Shown piece by piece: positions 60,078 through 64,000 of a DNA stretch of 64,000 nucleotides. Source of the DNA: Lachnospiraceae bacterium (GTDB lineage Bacteria > Bacillota > Clostridia > Lachnospirales > Lachnospiraceae). Both the position numbers and the translations under genes were made by a program. Numbering within the stretch: the first letter of the stretch is position 1; the number at the start of each line of letters is the position of its first letter. The notes under the pieces were generated by a model. That model worked only from the letters and a program-made list of their open reading frames with translations, had not been told where the DNA came from and searched no databases. The stretch covers positions 124,001 through 188,000 of the forward strand of contig NBBL01000002.1 in NCBI GenBank assembly GCA_002892395.1. Reading direction: 5' to 3'.

Positions 60078-63000
60078 GTTTCCACCATCCTTTCCATCGC
60101 CGAGAACTGATTCTTCGTCTGCCGATAAATCTCTATTCTCGACAGTGCCTTAGGCGAATAGTTATTCTGTGTAAAGTTATAAGAGTTTCCTGTATTCGGA
60201 CTGGCATCTTCATTTTGAAGATTCTGTCTACGAGATGCTGCAATTCCTGTGCTGACAGTCAACGCCTGCGATCTGCTAAACAGTGCATTCAGTCGATGAC
60301 TCTTTTCCTCAACGTCTGACAAATCCAGAATTGGTCGAATCGTAGGCTGACTATCAACGCCGTTATCGATCATATCCAGGACCTTCGCAATTGCGTTTCC
60401 GAGACCTGTTTTTGCCGAATCAGCCATATCAGCACTGGCATTATATGCCTTCACTGCATAGGTTCCGATGGCATTAACGAATCCCAATCCAAAGAAATCA
60501 CCGATATGATATCCGACTCTGGAAGGCGAATGCTCGTCCAACTCATCTTCTGCTGCTTCTGCAGCAGCCCTTGCCATTGCTCTAGCTTTTGCTTCAGCGC
60601 GATACGTATTCTCGCTGATTCCATCAGCAAATCCATCTACTAAATAGACGCCAGCCTGTTTAAACTGATCATGGTAATCCCGGATGGCCGTTACAGAGGC
60701 GTTAAGGTTTCCAGTGAAAGCTGTTTTTACTTTTTCTGCTTTTTCTTTAACTCCAGCGATGAACTTAATCATGCACTGCATTCCTGCATTTTGAAATCCC
60801 GGATACTTGTTCGCAATAGCTGTAAGGCACGAACTTAAGATATTTGCAAACGTATTTCTGGTCTCGTAATCTTTCGATTTAATTCCAGCGATAAGCTTGA
60901 TCATGAGGTTCGCACCGGCAGTATTGAACTGAGTCTGCTTATCATTGATCGCAGTGATGCAGCCGCTAATAATGTTGGTAATTGCAGTTTTGGTATTTCC
61001 GTCCTGAGATTTTGTTCCAGTGATGAATTTTGTCATCAACGTAGATCCAGCCGTATTGAACTGGGTTTGATAGTTTGTAAGGGTCGTAAGTACAGCCTGC
61101 ATCATGGTCGTAAACGTAGATGTCATATTGCTCTTTTGCGCATTAGCAGCATTGATGAATGTTGTCAGCATAGATGTTGCTGCTGATGTCACTCTTTCGC
61201 TCGCATCTGTAAATGCGTTAATAAAGCTGTCGATTCCATTATTTCCAAGCTGAATCAGCGATGCGCTGAAACCACTCATACCGCTTGTATCTAATTCGGC
61301 CATTCCCTTAGCCATCTCAACGAGGCGATTTACCTGGGTAATCACGCTTGACATGATTCCGGTATCAATTCCAGAAATAGAATCTGAATAACCCTTGATT
61401 CCACTTCCGAACTGAACCAGACTGTCACCGAAACTGCCAAGATCGTTGTCGCCAGTAAACCAGCTTACAAGTCCTCCGGTATTTGGAATTGTATTGGCAA
61501 GCTCCACAAGAGCTTTACCAGCTGTTGCCGAATTCGTAATAGCCGCAGAATCCATACCCATAATAGCTTCGGAATACGCCTTCATAGCCTCACCAAACGG
61601 TACAAGCTTTTCGCCGAAAGTATCAACATCGTTGTTTCCGGTAAAGAATGCTACGACGCCACCAGTATTCGGAACCGTATCAGCAAGCTCGACCAAAGCC
61701 TTACCTGCTGTTGCAGAATTGACGATTGCATCTGCTTCCAGTCCGCGAACCGCGTCACCAAATGCTTTCATAGCTTCACCAAATGGTACAAGCTGTTTTC
61801 CGAACTCACCCATATCGTTTTCACCAGCAAAGAATCCCACAACACCACCAGAATTAGGAATGGTTGTTGCCATCTCTGCCATGGCCTTACCGGCGATTGC
61901 CGCTTCTGTAACGGCATTTGCGTCGAGTCCAGTAATTGCATCTCCGAACTGCTTCATAGCTTCGCCAAACGGTACAAGCTGCTTTCCAAAGGCAGTCATG
62001 TCGTTTTCTCCTGCGAAGAATGACACTAATCCGCCTGTATTTGGAATTGTGGCTGCCATTTCGGCTAATGCTTTACCAGCCGTCGCTGCGTTTGCCACGA
62101 TTTCTCCGTCCATATTTCCGATAGCCAGCGAGAAATCTCGCATAGCTTCGCCAAACGGTACAAGTTCCTCTCCGAACTTAGATAAGGATGATCCTCCCGT
62201 AAGCCAAGAAGTCAATCCCTGTAAAATATCAGCCGCCGTCAGAATAAGCACTGTCTCGGCTAATGCCTTTACTCCGTCCATCATGGATGGCTGAATCTGA
62301 CTTGCTCCTTGTAAGAATGTCTGAATATTATTCATAAAAGCGGATAAATCAGCTCCAATCTGCGGGAACTGACTCGAAACTCCACTCATAAATCCGCCGA
62401 CAATTCCACCAACAAACTGACCGATTGCTGTTCCGATTCCCTGTAAAAGCTTTCCACCTTCTCCGATGAGCCAAGAAATACCTGGGAGTTTCGATAAGAG
62501 CCCGACGGCCGCAAGCACTAATGCCATCTCAGCAATGACTGCCCCCATTCCAAGAATTCCAACCATGGCTCCAGGAACAAGCGCCGCTGTTGCACTAAGA
62601 GCAATCATAATAGCTGATAACAGACCGATTCCGGCAATTCCTTTAAGTAAAGCTCCGGTATCAATTCCGCTTAATGCATCGACAACACCGGTAAAGAATG
62701 CCATAAGAACATCAATTCCAGCTTTAATCAGCGATGGCAGATTACTAGCGATACCCTCTAAAATTCCAATAAGGAACTTTAAGACTAGATCTACGATTTG
62801 AGGCGTGTAAGTAACAAGTGCTGCTAATACACAGACAACTAATTGCAAAGCTCCGTCTGCCAGCTTCGGTACACAGGATACGAGAACGTCGATCAGCGTT
62901 AAGACAACCGCTTTTACAGCTTCGCCAATAGCTGGCGCCTCGGCAGCAATGACTTTGCAGATTGCGATAATTCCTTCTCCAACTTTTGTAAGAACGGCTG

Positions 63001-64000
63001 GAATTAATCTAGCAATACCGATAACGATAACCGTCAGTGCCGCTACGATTGCTGTTGCTCCGGCCGCACCGGCAGTTGCCAGCGCTGTGAATCCGATCGC
63101 AAGTGCTGAAAGCCCTGTGCCGGCCGCAAGTAAACCCGCTCCGATTGTAAGTACCCCAACACCAATCAATGCAAATGCTCCAGATAATGCGAGAATGGTC
63201 GGAACCAACGGTGTAAGAACTGCGCCTGCTACGCCGATAATCGCAAATGCTCCTGCAATAGAGATAAGTCCTTTTGCAATCGCTTCCCACGATAATGCTC
63301 CCAACATACTGAGTACAGGTGCAAGAACAGCTAAGGCTGCAGACGCAACTAATAACGCCGCTGATCCACCAAGTGTACCTTTCATGCAGTTGAGACTGAT
63401 AGCCAACTCAGCTAAAGCCCCACCCATGACAGTAAGACCTCTACCGATCTCTGCCCACTGCATACCTCCGAATTTACTCATACAGTTTGCAATAATTTCA
63501 AGCGCGCCACCAACGATGGCAAGCCCCGTTCCAATACCGATCATATTCTTCGGCATCAGCTTAACTGCAATAGCCACTTCCGCAAGTGCGCCGCCCATAG
63601 CTGTTAAACCTCTGCCAATTCCATCCCACTGTAACTGACTGAACTCTTTTACAGCGGAAGCAAAAATTTTCATTGCAGAGCCGATAGCAATTAACGCTAC
63701 ACCAGTAGCCACCACATGTTTCGCATTTCCAGCCAAATTCGTAAAAACTGCAAGCTCAGCAAGTAATCCCCCAATTCCGGCCAATCCTTTTCCGATCTCG
63801 CTCCAATCCATCTGGCCAAAATCCTTGCAAGCAGATGCCAGAACTTTCATTGCCATCGCTAGAATAACAATTCCAGTCGCGGTGCTGATCATTTTTCTGT
63901 TAAATTTTGCAACTCTAAGAAATATGGCAATCTCAGCAAATAAAACTCCCACTCCGGTCAGACCTCGTCCGAGTTCATCCCACGGCAATTGCGATAAATC
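60074..64000 (-). CDS. Phage tail tape measure protein (N-terminus beyond window)
   Basis: The visible 1308 C-terminal residues of the tape measure, which sets tail length and is threaded through the tail tube. The first about 300 residues repeat a pattern of about 37-40 (WSEIGKGLAGIGGLLAELAV). The centre is strongly hydrophobic with many membrane-like helices. Then comes a tandem array of a 62-residue unit (LVPFGEAM ... TIPNTGG ... FFAGENDM; about five copies), followed by three to four repeats of about 40 residues (QFNTAGANLMIKLIAGIK). The ending has the family's DEHSPSRVGYHIGDFFGLGF motif. The reading frame is open to base 64000. Confidence 0.93.
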   Translation of the reverse strand, partial: DLSQLPWDELGRGLTGVGVLFAEIAIFLRVAKFNRKMISTATGIVILAMAMKVLASACKDFGQMDWSEIGKGLAGIGGLLAELAVFTNLAGNAKHVVATGVALIAIGSAMKIFASAVKEFSQLQWDGIGRGLTAMGGALAEVAIAVKLMPKNMIGIGTGLAIVGGALEIIANCMSKFGGMQWAEIGRGLTVMGGALAELAISLNCMKGTLGGSAALLVASAALAVLAPVLSMLGALSWEAIAKGLISIAGAFAIIGVAGAVLTPLVPTILALSGAFALIGVGVLTIGAGLLAAGTGLSALAIGFTALATAGAAGATAIVAALTVIVIGIARLIPAVLTKVGEGIIAICKVIAAEAPAIGEAVKAVVLTLIDVLVSCVPKLADGALQLVVCVLAALVTYTPQIVDLVLKFLIGILEGIASNLPSLIKAGIDVLMAFFTGVVDALSGIDTGALLKGIAGIGLLSAIMIALSATAALVPGAMVGILGMGAVIAEMALVLAAVGLLSKLPGISWLIGEGGKLLQGIGTAIGQFVGGIVGGFMSGVSSQFPQIGADLSAFMNNIQTFLQGASQIQPSMMDGVKALAETVLILTAADILQGLTSWLTGGSSLSKFGEELVPFGEAMRDFSLAIGNMDGEIVANAATAGKALAEMAATIPNTGGLVSFFAGENDMTAFGKQLVPFGEAMKQFGDAITGLDANAVTEAAIAGKAMAEMATTIPNSGGVVGFFAGENDMGEFGKQLVPFGEAMKAFGDAVRGLEADAIVNSATAGKALVELADTVPNTGGVVAFFTGNNDVDTFGEKLVPFGEAMKAYSEAIMGMDSAAITNSATAGKALVELANTIPNTGGLVSWFTGDNDLGSFGDSLVQFGSGIKGYSDSISGIDTGIMSSVITQVNRLVEMAKGMAELDTSGMSGFSASLIQLGNNGIDSFINAFTDASERVTSAATSMLTTFINAANAQKSNMTSTFTTMMQAVLTTLTNYQTQFNTAGSTLMTKFITGTKSQDGNTKTAITNIISGCITAINDKQTQFNTAGANLMIKLIAGIKSKDYETRNTFANILSSCLTAIANKYPGFQNAGMQCMIKFIAGVKEKAEKVKTAFTGNLNASVTAIRDYHDQFKQAGVYLVDGFADGISENTYRAEAKARAMARAAAEAAEDELDEHSPSRVGYHIGDFFGLGFVNAIGTYAVKAYNASADMADSAKTGLGNAIAKVLDMIDNGVDSQPTIRPILDLSDVEEKSHRLNALFSRSQALTVSTGIAASRRQNLQNEDASPNTGNSYNFTQNNYSPKALSRIEIYRQTKNQFSAMERMVET
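61380..62230. repeat. 186-bp coding repeat array in the tape measure gene
   Basis: About five copies of a 62-residue/186-base unit carrying LVPFGEAM, AGKAL, IPN(T/S)GG and a NDM or NDL anchor. The copies differ enough to indicate old duplication. Confidence 0.85.

Overview
The first 53 kb looks like a chromosome segment of a fairly GC-rich member of the Clostridia, most likely Lachnospiraceae. The evidence is Bacillota-style promoters and AGGAGG ribosome binding sites, a CIRCE-controlled clpB, a HemW/LepA/S20/HolA housekeeping block, an LPXTG/Cna-B surface protein, ChW-like repeats on a polysaccharide deacetylase, and a Ppx variant next to ppk. A GC-rich oral Lachnospiraceae such as Stomatobaculum is a guess only. 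The last 11 kb is visibly AT-richer and is one end of an integrated siphophage-type prophage.

Layout: 1-3.9 kb, a minus-strand unit (HAD phosphatase, MATE exporter, FlK-like thioesterase, HutD-like protein) followed by a terminator and a CPBP protease. 4.0-5.9 kb, glmS. 6.0-13.4 kb, minus-strand repair and housekeeping genes (GNAT, OGG-type glycosylase, hemW, lepA, holA, polysaccharide deacetylase) with rpsT divergent from lepA. 13.7-15.0 kb, a membrane-anchored protein with an SQAKKE repeat stalk. 15.3-19.6 kb, an operon of a branching-enzyme homologue and malQ. 19.7-22.4 kb, lepB, aroC and a lactonase-fold protein. 22.5-27.0 kb, a regulator plus potABCD polyamine transporter operon. 27.2-30.4 kb, a large cell-wall-anchored beta-helix/Cna-B protein. 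30.8-31.2 kb, a tRNA operon (Gly, Arg, His). 31.2-45.5 kb, an acyl-ACP thioesterase, rfbC, a nitroreductase and a Wzx/Wzy-type exopolysaccharide cluster with two initiating sugar transferases. 45.7-50.3 kb, plsC-ppx-ppk (phospholipid and polyphosphate). 50.5-53.2 kb, clpB with its HrcA operator. 53.2-64 kb, prophage integrase, excisionase, holin, XkdX, baseplate and tail-fibre genes, distal tail protein and the tape measure protein, which runs off the window.

Most unusual: (1) the GlgB-like protein has lost all of the GH13 catalytic residues I could align while keeping the fold, and it carries thirteen tandem 11-residue repeats resembling group-3 LEA proteins; it is translationally coupled to an intact MalQ. 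(2) Many genes are followed, often exactly from the stop codon, by locus-specific degenerate tandem repeats that are purine-rich on the coding strand (after holA, malQ, the surface protein, rfbC, a sugar transferase and ppk). (3) The polysaccharide chain-length protein ends in what looks like a tyrosine-kinase domain without its P-loop. (4) A phage tail protein contains five exactly 22-residue-spaced tryptophan repeats, and the tape measure carries a 62-residue tandem array. All functional statements come from reading sequence without database searches.
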